DNA of 64,000 nucleotides from Paraburkholderia megapolitana (GCF_007556815.1 NZ_CP041745.1:2953001-3017000); one strand, 5' to 3'. Shown: positions 36,203 to 45,688, counted from the stretch's first letter. Notes: generated by a model from the letters alone, not told the origin. Program-made: numbers and translations.

Positions 36203-37060
36203 TCAGTGCATGCCCATGACCTTCAGCGATTCGGCCCGCAACTTCTCCCACAGGCGCGCGTTCACTTCGCCGAAGCGCGGCGTCGACACCACGCGACTGT
36301 CGCGCGAGCGCTCCCAACCGGTTTCGACGATGTCGATGAACAGACCCGGTCGCGCCGACATCACGCCGACCCGGTCGGACAGCATCGCGGCTTCGTCGAG
36401 TGCGTGGGTGATCAGCAGCACGGTCGCCGAGGTTTCGCGCCACAGGCGCAGCAGTTCGTCGCCCATCAGGAGACGCGTCTGCTGATCGAGTGCGCCAAAG
36501 GGTTCGTCGAGCAGGATCAAACGCGGCTGGATCACCAGTGTGCGCGCAATGCACACACGCTGCCGCATACCGCCCGACAGTTGCGCCGGGTATGCGCCCG
36601 CAAAATCTTTCAGACCCATGAAGCCGAGCGCGTAGTCGACCCGGCGCGCGATCTCCGCACCGTCGACACCCGCCATGCGCAGACCGAACGAAATGTTGTC
36701 GCGCACTGTCAGCCATGGGAACGACGCGTCTTCCTGGAACACCACGCCGACGCCATCGGGTACGCCCTTCACCGGCTGCCCTTCGAACGTGACGGTGCCG
36801 GAACTCGGCTTCGCGAGACCGGCGAGTGCATCGAGCAAGGTGGATTTGCCGCAACCGGACGGCCCGACCACCGAGAAGAACTCGCCCTTCGTCAGCGTCA
36901 GATCGATCGGCCCCAATGCATGAAACAGCTCTTTCGAGCCGTTCTTGTTGAAGTAGCGCGTGACACCGGTCAGCTCGACATGCGCTTCTTGCGGCACGGT
37001 CGCCCGCGCGGTCGACGTCTCGACGATCTGCAACGCGGGCGGCGCATTCCACGCTTTCAT
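36203..37060 (-). CDS. ABC transporter ATP-binding protein (SsuB/TauB type)
   Basis: This 285-residue ATPase has Walker A GPSGCGKST, the signature LSGGMRQR, a Walker B ILLDEPFGALD and H-loop ITHALDEA. This order is typical of nitrate/sulphonate/taurine importers. The ATG overlaps the stop of the binding-protein gene by four bases (ATGA) and has a GAGGAGC site inside the upstream gene. Longer in-frame sequence, to 37207, lacks similarity and is rejected. Confidence 0.88.
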   Translation of the reverse strand: MKAWNAPPALQIVETSTARATVPQEAHVELTGVTRYFNKNGSKELFHALGPIDLTLTKGEFFSVVGPSGCGKSTLLDALAGLAKPSSGTVTFEGQPVKGVPDGVGVVFQEDASFPWLTVRDNISFGLRMAGVDGAEIARRVDYALGFMGLKDFAGAYPAQLSGGMRQRVCIARTLVIQPRLILLDEPFGALDQQTRLLMGDELLRLWRETSATVLLITHALDEAAMLSDRVGVMSARPGLFIDIVETGWERSRDSRVVSTPRFGEVNARLWEKLRAESLKVMGMH

Positions 37061-38052
37061 AGCTTGCTCCTCGCTTTGAGGTCGGCGGGCAGAAAGCTCG
37101 TGTCGACGAGCTTCGACCAGTCCACGTCGCCGTTCAGTTCGCCGATCAGCTTGAGACCATCCGTCATGCGATCGAGCTCGGCGCGATCGAATTCGCCCGT
37201 GCTCCACATGTGCGACTTGACCATGTTGTCGACCGCTTCGCGCGCGACGTCAGGCGTGAGCTTGAAACTCGTTTCGAGCAGCTTCGCGGCGCCGGCCGGA
37301 TCGGCATACGTCGCATCGACACCCGCGCGACGACCCGCGATGATTGCGCGTAGTTCGTCGGGATGGCTCTTCGCGAATTCGCGTGTGGTGATACCGACCG
37401 AGGTGGTCATCGGCTGCAGGATGTCGCCGGCGCGATAGACGGTGCGGTACTTGTCCTTGCGGATGATCGAGAGCGGCTCGATCAGCACGGCACCCGCTAC
37501 GGCGCCCTGCTCGAGCATCGTCAGGCCGTTCACGTAGCCGCCGGACGCGACGCGCTGCACCTTGTCCGCATCGACGCCTTTGGCCTTCAGCACCATCAGC
37601 AGCAGCATTTCGGAGACGCCTTTCGGCGACGTGATCGCGACTTTCTTGCCGGCCAGATCGGCGACGCTGTGTACGTTCGAGTTCGGCATCGTCACCATCG
37701 ATGCTTCCGCGACGCTGCGCGTGCCGACGTTGACGATCACCAGATCGAGGCCCTGACGTTGCGCGGCGAGCGCCGCGGCCACCGCGACTTCACCGTACGG
37801 CGTCTTGCTCGCGAGGATATTGCGCACCGTCGTGCCACCGCCACCCGAGGTCAGAATGCCCGTGATGTCGACGCCGGCTTTCTTGAAGAGCCCCTTGTCC
37901 ATCGCTACCGCATAGGGCAGCCCGTAGAGACTGCTGCCCCACTGCGTCACCGAGATCTCGTCGGCATGTGCAGCGGACCCATGCAGAGCGCCCGCGGCCA
38001 TAACCAGCGATGCACCGAACGTCGCGCAGACCCGTTTGAGGAAACACTTCAT
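37057..38052 (-). CDS. NMT1/SsuA-like ABC transporter substrate-binding protein
   Basis: This 331-residue periplasmic protein has a signal peptide ending near SAAHA-DE (residue ~31). The mature chain starts SVTQWGSSLYGLPYAVAMDKGLFKKAGVDITG and contains the GGGGTTVRNILASKTPYGEVA, NVHSVADLAGKKVAITSPKGVSE and MLEQGAVAGAVLIEPL elements of the NMT1/THI5/SsuA group. These bind pyrimidines, sulphonates, nitrate or aromatic acids. The downstream NadC-like enzyme suggests a pyridine or nucleobase-like ligand. It opens a six-gene operon (binding protein, ATPase, two permeases, nadC-like, fusion). GGAG lies nine bases before the ATG at 38052. Confidence 0.87.
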   Translation of the reverse strand: MKCFLKRVCATFGASLVMAAGALHGSAAHADEISVTQWGSSLYGLPYAVAMDKGLFKKAGVDITGILTSGGGGTTVRNILASKTPYGEVAVAAALAAQRQGLDLVIVNVGTRSVAEASMVTMPNSNVHSVADLAGKKVAITSPKGVSEMLLLMVLKAKGVDADKVQRVASGGYVNGLTMLEQGAVAGAVLIEPLSIIRKDKYRTVYRAGDILQPMTTSVGITTREFAKSHPDELRAIIAGRRAGVDATYADPAGAAKLLETSFKLTPDVAREAVDNMVKSHMWSTGEFDRAELDRMTDGLKLIGELNGDVDWSKLVDTSFLPADLKARSKL

Positions 38053-38424
38053 GTATAGCACTCCAGGCGAGGGAACCGGATGGGGACTCCGATGGCTATA
38101 GAAGCTCTGCACCGCCGACACGCTCGATCTGGTAGCGAAATGAGCGTACACACGGTAACTGCAAGATTAGTTGCAATGAGCATGCCATGGTTAGAGGTGT
38201 TTACCCGTGTCCGAATCATCGTTGACCACGGATAAAAATCCTTTTAAATTCAACATATTAAAAACATTCAGAAAGTGCATCGAGACTGACATCGAGCTTT
38301 CCACCGGTACCGCGACGCACCACTGAAAAACATGTACACACTATAAAAGCGCACCACTGCAAATCGTCCCGAGGTTGGTGCAGCGCATCTTGCGAGCGGT
38401 GTGCGTTCACGTAGCGCTGCGGAT
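38053..38424. other. 372-base intergenic region upstream of the NMT1-type importer operon
   Basis: No gene is supported. It holds an A/T-rich patch near 38230-38270 and two copies of GCACCACTG (38317-38325 and 38351-38359) flanking ACTATAAAAG. On the minus strand a TATAGT hexamer lies at 38344-38339 without a convincing -35. The repeated nonamer and the neighbouring MarR gene make this a candidate control region for the importer operon. Confidence 0.4.
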
Positions 38425-38907
38425 CTACTCGCCGTCCGGACCGCACAGTTTGCGCAGCAGATGCAGCACCGCGACGCGCTCTACGGCATTGAGGTCGCTC
38501 ATCGTCAGCTCGCTGATGCGCGCGGCCGTCGGTGTGGTCTGTTCGAGCAGCGCGTGCCCGCGGCCGGTCAGCTCGACGATGCTCTTGCGACGATCGTCGG
38601 GGCTACTCTGCAGCTCGACCAGCCCACGCGCCTGCAGACGCTCGATGATGCCGCGCACCGTTGCGCCGTCGATCGCCGTCGCCTTGCCGAGATCGCTCAT
38701 CGACGACGGCCCGAGCCGGCGGTTCGCACTGAGCACGGCGAATTGCACCGCGGTCAGTTGCGGGTCGTCGATGGTCTGGCTGAAGATCGCGAGATGCCGC
38801 TGATAGGCGCGGCGCAGCAGATGCCCGATCTGCTCCGAGAATTCATAGCCGGAAGCGTCGAGTTGCGCCGGTGCGATCGGGTCGGGAAGAGACTTGGGCG
38901 GCGCCAT
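38425..38907 (-). CDS. MarR-family transcriptional regulator
   Basis: This 160-residue winged-helix protein has the recognition region MSDLGKATAIDGATVRGIIERLQARGLVELQSSPDDRRKSIVELTGRG (about 75-122), including the DDRR wing typical of MarR. It lies upstream of, and in the same direction as, the importer/NadC/PhnN-phosphorylase operon. Its family resembles regulators of aromatic or pyridine acid catabolism such as NicR, but the match is not specific. The ATG at 38907 is the first residue giving family similarity, with a weak ribosome site. Confidence 0.85.
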   Translation of the reverse strand: MAPPKSLPDPIAPAQLDASGYEFSEQIGHLLRRAYQRHLAIFSQTIDDPQLTAVQFAVLSANRRLGPSSMSDLGKATAIDGATVRGIIERLQARGLVELQSSPDDRRKSIVELTGRGHALLEQTTPTAARISELTMSDLNAVERVAVLHLLRKLCGPDGE

Positions 38908-39062
38908 GATCGGTCGTGATCTCGCGGAAGTAGATGAAGGACGCAGCGGCAATCGATGCCCGCAACGTCCGCGCCATTCTACAAACTTTCCGCGTGGAAC
39001 CTGTGCCGCATTTGCAGAGGTGCGTGTCAGGAATGCGGGGGACTCATCTGACAACAGATCAA

Positions 39063-39614
39063 TCAGACGACGGCGGCGAGCGGCGGTGCATCGACAAGAC
39101 GCGCCATATGCAGTGCATCGACGAGTACGCCGTCCTGCATCGCATAACCACGCGAGCGGCCCTCTTCGATAAAGTCGAACTTGCGATACAACGCAATCGC
39201 GGCCGCATTGTCGGCGAACACCATGAGTTCGAGGCGCCGCAAACCGAGCGAGTGATCCGCGCAGTCGATCAACGCCCGCATCAGCGCCGAACCGACGCCG
39301 CGCCTGCAGTACGCATCGTCCACGGCGATACTTAAGTCCGCTCCATGCGCGCACGTCGGTCGATATGCACGCAACCCGCCATGTCCGACTACACGGCCGT
39401 CGAGCTCGGCGCAGATCGAGGTGCTTCCGCTGGAGAAGCGGCCCAGCAAGACAGTCATCGCTTCAGCGCTGCGATAGCCGAGCGACAGCGTGCCGTGCCG
39501 CACGCCAGGCTGGCTGAAAATGGCGGCAACCGCGGCCATATCCTCGGGCTCGCAGGCTCGCACTGTCACGTGGCTACCTGTTGCCGCTTCGTTTCGTGTT
39601 GTGTATTCGTTCAT
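39063..39614 (-). CDS. GNAT-family N-acetyltransferase (RimI/PhnO-like)
   Basis: This 183-residue acetyltransferase has the acetyl-CoA-binding motif A as DDAYCRRGVGSALMRALIDCAD (about 106-127) and the motif B end NAAAIALYRKFDFIEEGRSRGYAMQDG. The last strand pattern is that of peptide/amino-acid N-acetyltransferases. It begins four bases after the preceding GNAT stop, with which it shares about a third of positions, so the pair arose by duplication. It closes the peptide importer/TldD operon. The substrate is unknown; acetylation of an imported peptide or its amino-acid product is plausible. Confidence 0.83.
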   Translation of the reverse strand: MNEYTTRNEAATGSHVTVRACEPEDMAAVAAIFSQPGVRHGTLSLGYRSAEAMTVLLGRFSSGSTSICAELDGRVVGHGGLRAYRPTCAHGADLSIAVDDAYCRRGVGSALMRALIDCADHSLGLRRLELMVFADNAAAIALYRKFDFIEEGRSRGYAMQDGVLVDALHMARLVDAPPLAAVV

Positions 39615-39618
39615 CGTG

Positions 39619-40167
39619 CTAACCCGCGGCGAACGGCGCGGGGTCACGCAAGCGCGCCATGAAATAGTCGTCGATCAGCACGCCATCGCGCAACACAGCA
39701 CCGCGGCGCCGGGCTTCGACCTCGAAACCGAACGCGCGATACAGCGCGATCGCCGCGTGATTGTCCGCGAACACCCGCAATTCGACGCGGCGCAGACCGA
39801 GCCAGTTGTCGGCGAGATCGAGCAGTTCGGTCATCAGCGCACGGCCAATGCCGCGCCGATGCCACGCATCGTGCACACCGATGCTGATCGATCCCGAATG
39901 CGCCCGACGCCCCTTGTTAGACATCAGCCCTGCTTCGCCAACCAGCGTGTCGCCGACCGTTGCCATGATCGCGATCTGCGACTCACCGAGTTTCTCGATG
40001 TACTCACGCGTGCTGGCGAGCGTCGCGAAAGGCTTGAGCGGATTGCCATGCATCGATGCAGGTAGCCCCATCAAAACGTGAAGCTGCTCGGCATCGGCCG
40101 GGCACAGTGCGCGCAGCGTCAAACCTTCGGGCGGTTGTCTGGATGTCGTGTCGACCGTTCGATTCAT
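39619..40167 (-). CDS. GNAT-family N-acetyltransferase, paralogue of its neighbour
   Basis: This 182-residue GNAT protein shows motif A in HDAWHRRGIGRALMTELLDLAD (about 100-121) and NHAAIALYRAFGFEVEARRRGAVLRDGVL at the end. It is preceded by four bases after the TldE-like stop and followed by four bases before the second GNAT, so all are in one transcript. The RGIGRA loop that binds the CoA pyrophosphate is intact. The N-terminal half is shorter than in RimJ proteins. Confidence 0.83.
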   Translation of the reverse strand: MNRTVDTTSRQPPEGLTLRALCPADAEQLHVLMGLPASMHGNPLKPFATLASTREYIEKLGESQIAIMATVGDTLVGEAGLMSNKGRRAHSGSISIGVHDAWHRRGIGRALMTELLDLADNWLGLRRVELRVFADNHAAIALYRAFGFEVEARRRGAVLRDGVLIDDYFMARLRDPAPFAAG

Positions 40168-40171
40168 ACGC

Positions 40172-41509
40172 TCACAAGGTCAGTTCGAACGAGCGCACCA
40201 GCACGCCAGGCAACTGCATGCCGCCGGTCGCGCGTTCGCCGTACGTCGAGTCGCTCAGCAGCAGTTCGGGCTGTGCGCCAAGTGCTTCGAGCTGATCGCC
40301 GAGCAGACGGTACAGGCTGTCGTCGAAACGCATCGCGTCGAGCGGCGCGACGATCTTCCCGTGTTCGACCCAGAAGGTCGCGAAGCGCGTCATGCCGGTC
40401 AGACGGCAGTTCATCGGGTCGGACACGTTGACGTACCAGAGATTGCCGACGTACAGGCCCGTGTCGAGCTTCGCCAGTACCTCGTCGTCAGGCAGGTCGC
40501 CCGGCAGCATCGACAGTGCAACGGGCGCCTCGGATGCCAGTGCGCCGTTCGGTTGCAGACTGTATTCGCGCGCGCTGCGTGCATTCGTGAGGCGACCGGC
40601 ACTGCGTCCCGCGTCGATCAGCGGCACGCTCTCGCGCACGTAGCCGTCTTCGTTGAAGCCAGGCGTGATGCCGAGATCCAGGTCTTCGCTGAGCGTCACG
40701 CGCGGATCGAGTGCGGCTTCGCCAGCGTGCAGCTTGCGCAGCACGCTGCGTGAGGTCGCGTGCGCACGCGCGGAGAAACCGCTCCACGACGCCACACCGA
40801 GCAACTCTTCAAGCGCCGCCGGTGCAAGCCACGCTCGATAGCCCCCTGGAGACAACGCGCGCGGCGTCAACGCGAGCACCGGCAGCCGTGCCGCCGCCTG
40901 TTCGACCTTCTGCGCGAATGCAGCGTCGCTCCAGTCGTCGCCGGCGTAAGTCGTCTTGATCGCACGGCCGCTTGGGTCGTACAACGACCAGCTGAAATTG
41001 AAGCTATCGACTTCGTACCAGCCACGGCTGCCGCCTGTGGACGCAAAGCCGCGCACGATCGTCCCACCGGCATAGAAACCGACGAAGTCGAGACCTTGCG
41101 CACATTCAGCCACCGTGCGGATGAGCGCCTGCGGATCGGGCAGATGACCAGAGCGACGCGTCACGCGCTGCCATTGCGTTGTATCGAACAGCAGATGCGG
41201 ATCGTCTGCGGCATCGCGCAGGCTGTCGCGCAACGCGGCGAGCGCTGCATCGATCGCATCGAGATCCTGCTGCACGTCGCCGCATACCGTGAACGTCGAA
41301 TACGCCTGACGCGCACCGTCGATCAGACGCAGCGTCAGCTTGCCCTGCGACACGCTGCCGATCTGCCGCACCTTGCCCGCATTGAAGCGGATAAAGTCGG
41401 ACTGCTCCGCAACAAACGAACTCAGCGTCGTTTCCGCACCTTGCTGCAAACGTTCGATTTCATCGGCGAGCCGCGTGAAGTGAGCCTGCCAGTCGCGCTC
41501 ACTCATCAT
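40172..41509 (-). CDS. TldD/PmbA-family protein (TldE-like partner)
   Basis: This 445-residue protein has the N-terminal TldD/PmbA fold and the C-terminal barrel (ITPGFNEDGYVRESVPLIDAG and GDLPDDEVLAKLDTGLYVGNLWYVNVSDPMNCRLTG). It lacks an HExxxH metal site, as expected for the TldE/PmbA half of a TldD-TldE heterodimeric metalloprotease. Its first codons overlap the TldD stop by four bases, implying stoichiometric expression. In E. coli TldD/TldE cleaves unfolded peptides and matures microcin B17. Confidence 0.85.
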   Translation of the reverse strand: MMSERDWQAHFTRLADEIERLQQGAETTLSSFVAEQSDFIRFNAGKVRQIGSVSQGKLTLRLIDGARQAYSTFTVCGDVQQDLDAIDAALAALRDSLRDAADDPHLLFDTTQWQRVTRRSGHLPDPQALIRTVAECAQGLDFVGFYAGGTIVRGFASTGGSRGWYEVDSFNFSWSLYDPSGRAIKTTYAGDDWSDAAFAQKVEQAAARLPVLALTPRALSPGGYRAWLAPAALEELLGVASWSGFSARAHATSRSVLRKLHAGEAALDPRVTLSEDLDLGITPGFNEDGYVRESVPLIDAGRSAGRLTNARSAREYSLQPNGALASEAPVALSMLPGDLPDDEVLAKLDTGLYVGNLWYVNVSDPMNCRLTGMTRFATFWVEHGKIVAPLDAMRFDDSLYRLLGDQLEALGAQPELLLSDSTYGERATGGMQLPGVLVRSFELTL

Positions 41510-42939
41510 GCGCCTCCAAATACGTCGACGTTGCTGAACACGCAGGCCGGCGACGCGTGACCTACACGTATGATCTGCATCGGCTCGCCCTTGCCGCAGT
41601 ATGGCGTGCCGTACACGCCGCGCGTCCCGGCATTACCCACCGCGCTCAGACTGCGCCAGAAATTCGCCGAGATGCCGCGATAGTTGGGCTGCTTGACCAC
41701 CTGTGTGAGCTTGCCGTTTTCGATCAGTTGGCCAAACTCGCAGCCGAACTGGAATTTGTTGCGGTGATCGTCGATCGACCACGATGTGTTCGTGCGCATC
41801 ATGATGCCGTGCTCGATGTTGCCGATCATCTCGTCGAGCGAGCTGGTGCCCGGTTCGATGTTGAGGTTCGCCATGCGGTCGATGGGCGGACGGTTCCAGT
41901 TCGACGCGCGCGAATTCGCGACGCCCGGCATCTGCGCACGCTGCTGCGAGAGCGCGCCGCCGAGCGGCCGTTCGAGCACGCCGCCGCGGATCAGATACTG
42001 CTTGGTCGCCTCGGTGCCGTCGTCGTCGAAGCCATAGGAAGCCGCTTCTTCGCGCAGCTCCGGATCGAACGTCACGTTCAGCAGATCGGAGCCGTAGCGA
42101 TACGAGCCGAACATCTCCTGCTTGACGAAGCTCCAGCCCGCGAAGTTGCGCTCGTCGCCGAGGATACGGTCCAGTTCGAGCGGGTGGCCGATCGATTCGT
42201 GGATCTGCAGCATCATCTGGTCGGGCATCAGCAACAGGTCGCGCGGACCGGAAGGACAGTTCGGCGCGGCCAGAAGCTGCAATGCTTCGTCGGCGACGCG
42301 TACACCGGCACCATCGAAGCCGAAACGCGCCAGCACCTCGAGGCCGCCTTGCGAAAGCGTGCCGTAGCTGCCGAGCGTACGCACCTGCGTATCGCCGTCC
42401 GCGTGCGCAGCGACGCTCATGGCCGGCAGCAGGAAGCGGAACTGTTGATCGATCCGGACGCCATCGCTGGTGATATAGAGCTGATCGGTATGCGTGATCT
42501 GCACACCCGCGATGCGCTCGACGATCCGCGCATCGCGATTCGCGCTTGCGCATTCGTGACGCAGGAGATCGAGCCATTCGGCGCGGGACGGCAACGCCTG
42601 CTGCAGATTCGGCGATGCGTAGCGGCCGTTCGCGGCGGGCCGCGCTACTTCGCGATGATCGATCAGCGATAACGCGGCGCTTGCGTGTGCCCGTGCGGTT
42701 GCAATATCGAGCGCGGCCTGCAATCCCGCTGCCGACAGGTTCGCTGTCGCCGCGTAACCGGCACCCGCGCCGACCCAGGCAGTCAACATCGCGCCACGAT
42801 CGCGGTTCGTGCTGAGCGGCTGTGCGACATCGTTGCGCACTTCGTGATCTTCGATCTGCTCATCGACGACCCGCAGCGACCAGAAATCGGCCTCGCTGTG
42901 CAGCGCGCGGGCGGCCTGCGCCCAACGTTCGTCAATCAT
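41506..42939 (-). CDS. TldD-family metalloprotease (catalytic half)
   Basis: This 477-residue protein carries the TldD metal-binding HExxxH: H247-E248-S-I-G-H252 in MMLQIHESIGHPLELDRILG. Downstream the PYCGKGEPMQ and ASPACVFSNVDVFGG elements follow the family. It pairs with the TldE-like protein, with which it overlaps by four bases. It also overlaps the importer ATPase gene by four bases (ATGA), tying proteolysis to peptide import. Genomic TldD normally travels without an importer, so this is a specialised second copy. Confidence 0.87.
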   Translation of the reverse strand: MIDERWAQAARALHSEADFWSLRVVDEQIEDHEVRNDVAQPLSTNRDRGAMLTAWVGAGAGYAATANLSAAGLQAALDIATARAHASAALSLIDHREVARPAANGRYASPNLQQALPSRAEWLDLLRHECASANRDARIVERIAGVQITHTDQLYITSDGVRIDQQFRFLLPAMSVAAHADGDTQVRTLGSYGTLSQGGLEVLARFGFDGAGVRVADEALQLLAAPNCPSGPRDLLLMPDQMMLQIHESIGHPLELDRILGDERNFAGWSFVKQEMFGSYRYGSDLLNVTFDPELREEAASYGFDDDGTEATKQYLIRGGVLERPLGGALSQQRAQMPGVANSRASNWNRPPIDRMANLNIEPGTSSLDEMIGNIEHGIMMRTNTSWSIDDHRNKFQFGCEFGQLIENGKLTQVVKQPNYRGISANFWRSLSAVGNAGTRGVYGTPYCGKGEPMQIIRVGHASPACVFSNVDVFGGA

Positions 42940-44576
42940 GCGGTGGTCCTGGAAGAAGCCGGCTGGTTGATCAACGACGACGCCAGCAGCGACTGGGTAT
43001 AGGGATGCGACGGTGTGCGCAGCACATCGAGCGTATCGCCTGCTTCGACAATGCGCCCCGACTTCATCACAATCACGCGATGCGCCATCGCGCGCATCAC
43101 CGCCAGATCGTGCGTGATAAAAAGATAACTCAGCTGGTACTTCTTCTGCAGTTTCGTCAGCAGGTTCAGTACCTGCTTCTGGATCGATACGTCGAGCGCG
43201 CTGGTCGGCTCGTCGAGCACGAGAAGTTCCGGTTCGACCGCGAGTGCGCGTGCAATTGCGATCCGCTGACGCTGGCCGCCTGAGAATTCGTGCGGATAGC
43301 GCACCATCGATTCGGCCGGCATGCCCACTTCCTCGAGTAGCGCGGCAACGCGGCCGCGCCGCTCTTTCGTCTCGACGTTTTTATGATGCACGGCCAGCCC
43401 TTCACCGATGATCTGTTCGACGGTCATGCGCGGCGAGAGCGAGCCAAACGGGTCCTGAAACACCACCTGCATGCGCGCGCACAGTTCGCGCCGCTCGCGG
43501 CTCTGCCCCGACTTCGGCAACGGGATGCCGTCGATGCGGATCTCGCCGGTCGCGGGACGCTGCAATCCGAGCACAGTTGCCGCCAGCGTCGATTTACCCG
43601 ATCCTGACTCGCCCACGATGCCCAGCGTTTCCCCGCGTTTGAGATTCAGGTCAAGCTCGTGCACCGCGCGGAACGTTGCGCGGCCAAACATCGAACGCCA
43701 GCCTTTGGCCGGAATCCGGTAGTCGATTGCGAGCTTTTCCACGTCGAGCAGCGTGCGTGCATCCGGTTCGATCGCATCGATTGCGCGTTGCGGTTCGCTG
43801 TCGAGCAGCCGCTTCGTGTACGGGTGCTGCGGGTTCGAGAACAGTTCTTCGGTGGTGTTGGTTTCCACCAGCACGCCCTTTTCCATTACCGCCACACGTT
43901 GTGCGAAGCGCTTCACCAGGTTCAGGTCGTGCGTGATCAGCAGCACGGCCATGCCGCGGTCGGCCGCTTCCTGCTCCTGCAGGCCGATCAGCAGGTCGAC
44001 GATCTGCTGGCGCACGGTCACATCAAGCGCGGTGGTCGGTTCGTCGGCCAGCAGCAGGCGCGGGCGGCACGCGAGCGCCATCGCGATCATCGCGCGCTGG
44101 CGCTGGCCACCCGATAACTGGTGCGGAAAGCTGTCGATACGCCGCTCCGGCTCGGGAATGCCGGTGCGTTTGAGCAGTTCGATGCCGCGTTGACGGGCTG
44201 CGTTCGGGCGCAAGCCCTCGTGCAACCGTAAGCTTTCTGCAATCTGCTTGCCGATCGTATAGAGCGGATTGAGCGCCGTCATCGGTTCCTGAAACACCAT
44301 TGCGACGTCCGCACCGCGGATACCGCGCATCTGCTGCTCGGTCTTCTGCAGCAGGTCATCACCGTCGAGCAGGATGCGCCCGCTCAGTTCCGCCTGGGCG
44401 ACGAGCCGCAGGATCGACAGCGCAGTGACGCTCTTGCCCGAGCCCGATTCGCCGACCAGTGCCACACGTTCGCCGCGTGCGATGGAGAGGCTCAGGTCCT
44501 GCACCGCGACCTTGTCGCCAAAGCGCACCGAGAAGCGGTCTATTTCCAGCAGGGGTTGAGTCATGGGTTGAGCCAT
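42936..44576 (-). CDS. yejF: Peptide ABC transporter, fused double ATPase (YejF-like)
   Basis: This 546-residue ATPase holds two complete ABC domains, the hallmark of YejF and related peptide importers. Walker A GESGSGKS lies at ~42-49 and again near residue 330. Both have SGGQRQR signatures and DEPTTALD/DEPTSALD Walker B motifs; each is followed by the oligopeptide extension. The ATG at 44576 has GGTGGAGG upstream and overlaps the YejE-like stop by one base. Its own stop overlaps the TldD gene. YejABEF imports peptides including the antibiotic microcin C in E. coli. Confidence 0.85.
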   Translation of the reverse strand: MAQPMTQPLLEIDRFSVRFGDKVAVQDLSLSIARGERVALVGESGSGKSVTALSILRLVAQAELSGRILLDGDDLLQKTEQQMRGIRGADVAMVFQEPMTALNPLYTIGKQIAESLRLHEGLRPNAARQRGIELLKRTGIPEPERRIDSFPHQLSGGQRQRAMIAMALACRPRLLLADEPTTALDVTVRQQIVDLLIGLQEQEAADRGMAVLLITHDLNLVKRFAQRVAVMEKGVLVETNTTEELFSNPQHPYTKRLLDSEPQRAIDAIEPDARTLLDVEKLAIDYRIPAKGWRSMFGRATFRAVHELDLNLKRGETLGIVGESGSGKSTLAATVLGLQRPATGEIRIDGIPLPKSGQSRERRELCARMQVVFQDPFGSLSPRMTVEQIIGEGLAVHHKNVETKERRGRVAALLEEVGMPAESMVRYPHEFSGGQRQRIAIARALAVEPELLVLDEPTSALDVSIQKQVLNLLTKLQKKYQLSYLFITHDLAVMRAMAHRVIVMKSGRIVEAGDTLDVLRTPSHPYTQSLLASSLINQPASSRTTA

Positions 44577-45688
44577 CACTTGCCTCCACCGAATGCCGAA
44601 CCGCGCATGCGCGTGTCCAGTGCGTTGCGCAGCGCATCGCCCATGAAGGTCAGCAGCAGCAGCGTGATCACGAGCGCCGAGAACGCCGAGATCGAGATCC
44701 ACCACGCATCGAGGTTGTTCTTGCCCTCCTGCAGCAGTTCACCGAGGCTGGGGGTGGGCGGCGGCACGCCGAGACCCAGGAAGTCGAGACTGGTCAGCGA
44801 GAGGATCGCGGCACTCATGCGGAACGGCAAAAAGGTGATGACCGGTGTCAGGCTGTTGGGCAGCACGTGGCGCCACATGATCTGCCAGTTCGTGAGCCCC
44901 ATCGTGCGGGCGGCCTTCACGTAGTCGAGCGAGCGGTTACGCAGGAATTCGGCACGTACGTAGTCGGACAGGACCAGCCAGCCGAACATCGACAGCAGGA
45001 TGAACAGCAGCCACAGCGTCGGCTCGAAGATCGAGGCGAAGATGATCAGCAGGTAGAGGTCTGGCATCGAACTCCAGATTTCGATCAGGCGCTGGCCGAT
45101 CAGGTCGGTGCGCCCTCCGTAGAAGCCCTGCACCGCCCCTGTCAGTACGCCGAGCAATACCCCCGATACCGTCAGCGCGAGCGCCATCAGCACCGACAGC
45201 CGGAAACCGTACAGCAGGCGCGAGAGCACATCGCGCCCGAACTGGTCGGTCCCGAGCCAGTTGGTGGCCGAAGGCGGCGCCGGAAACGGGTGCGCGGCGA
45301 AGTAATCGATGGTGTCGTAGTGGTAGTGATTGGGCGGATAGATCGCGAAGTTACCCTTCGATTCGAGCCGCGAGCGGATATACGGATCGAGGTAGTTCGC
45401 GCGCGCCGGAAAGTCGCCGCCAAACACCAGCTCCGAATAGTCCTTCACGATCGGAAAGTAGTAATGCCCTTCATAGCGCACGACAAGCGGACGATCATTC
45501 GCCAGCAGCTCGCCAAAGAGGCTGATGACAAACAGCGCACCGAAGATGATGAGGCTCCAGTAACCGAGCCGCTGCTGTCTGAAGCGCCACCAGGTGCGCC
45601 GCCACGGGGAAGGTGACGGTGCCTGGGTGACGACCGCGGACTCAGTGGTCCATGCGGTTGAACTGGATGCGGGGGTCGACGAGGACAT
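44576..45688 (-). CDS. yejE: Peptide ABC transporter permease (YejE-like)
   Basis: This 370-residue permease of the DppC/YejE family starts with a cytoplasmic Pro/Ser-rich tail and then WRRFRQQRLGYWSLIIFGALF. The long periplasmic insert (YEGHYYFPIVKDYSELVFGGDFPARANY) is characteristic of YejE. The EAA region reads AARTMGLTNWQIMWRHVLPNSLTPVI. The start is uncertain: an ATG at 45688 or a TTG at 45703; either overlaps the end of the upstream YejB-like frame by 47-62 bases. It overlaps the ATPase gene by one base. Confidence 0.8.
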   Translation of the reverse strand: MSSSTPASSSTAWTTESAVVTQAPSPSPWRRTWWRFRQQRLGYWSLIIFGALFVISLFGELLANDRPLVVRYEGHYYFPIVKDYSELVFGGDFPARANYLDPYIRSRLESKGNFAIYPPNHYHYDTIDYFAAHPFPAPPSATNWLGTDQFGRDVLSRLLYGFRLSVLMALALTVSGVLLGVLTGAVQGFYGGRTDLIGQRLIEIWSSMPDLYLLIIFASIFEPTLWLLFILLSMFGWLVLSDYVRAEFLRNRSLDYVKAARTMGLTNWQIMWRHVLPNSLTPVITFLPFRMSAAILSLTSLDFLGLGVPPPTPSLGELLQEGKNNLDAWWISISAFSALVITLLLLTFMGDALRNALDTRMRGSAFGGGK

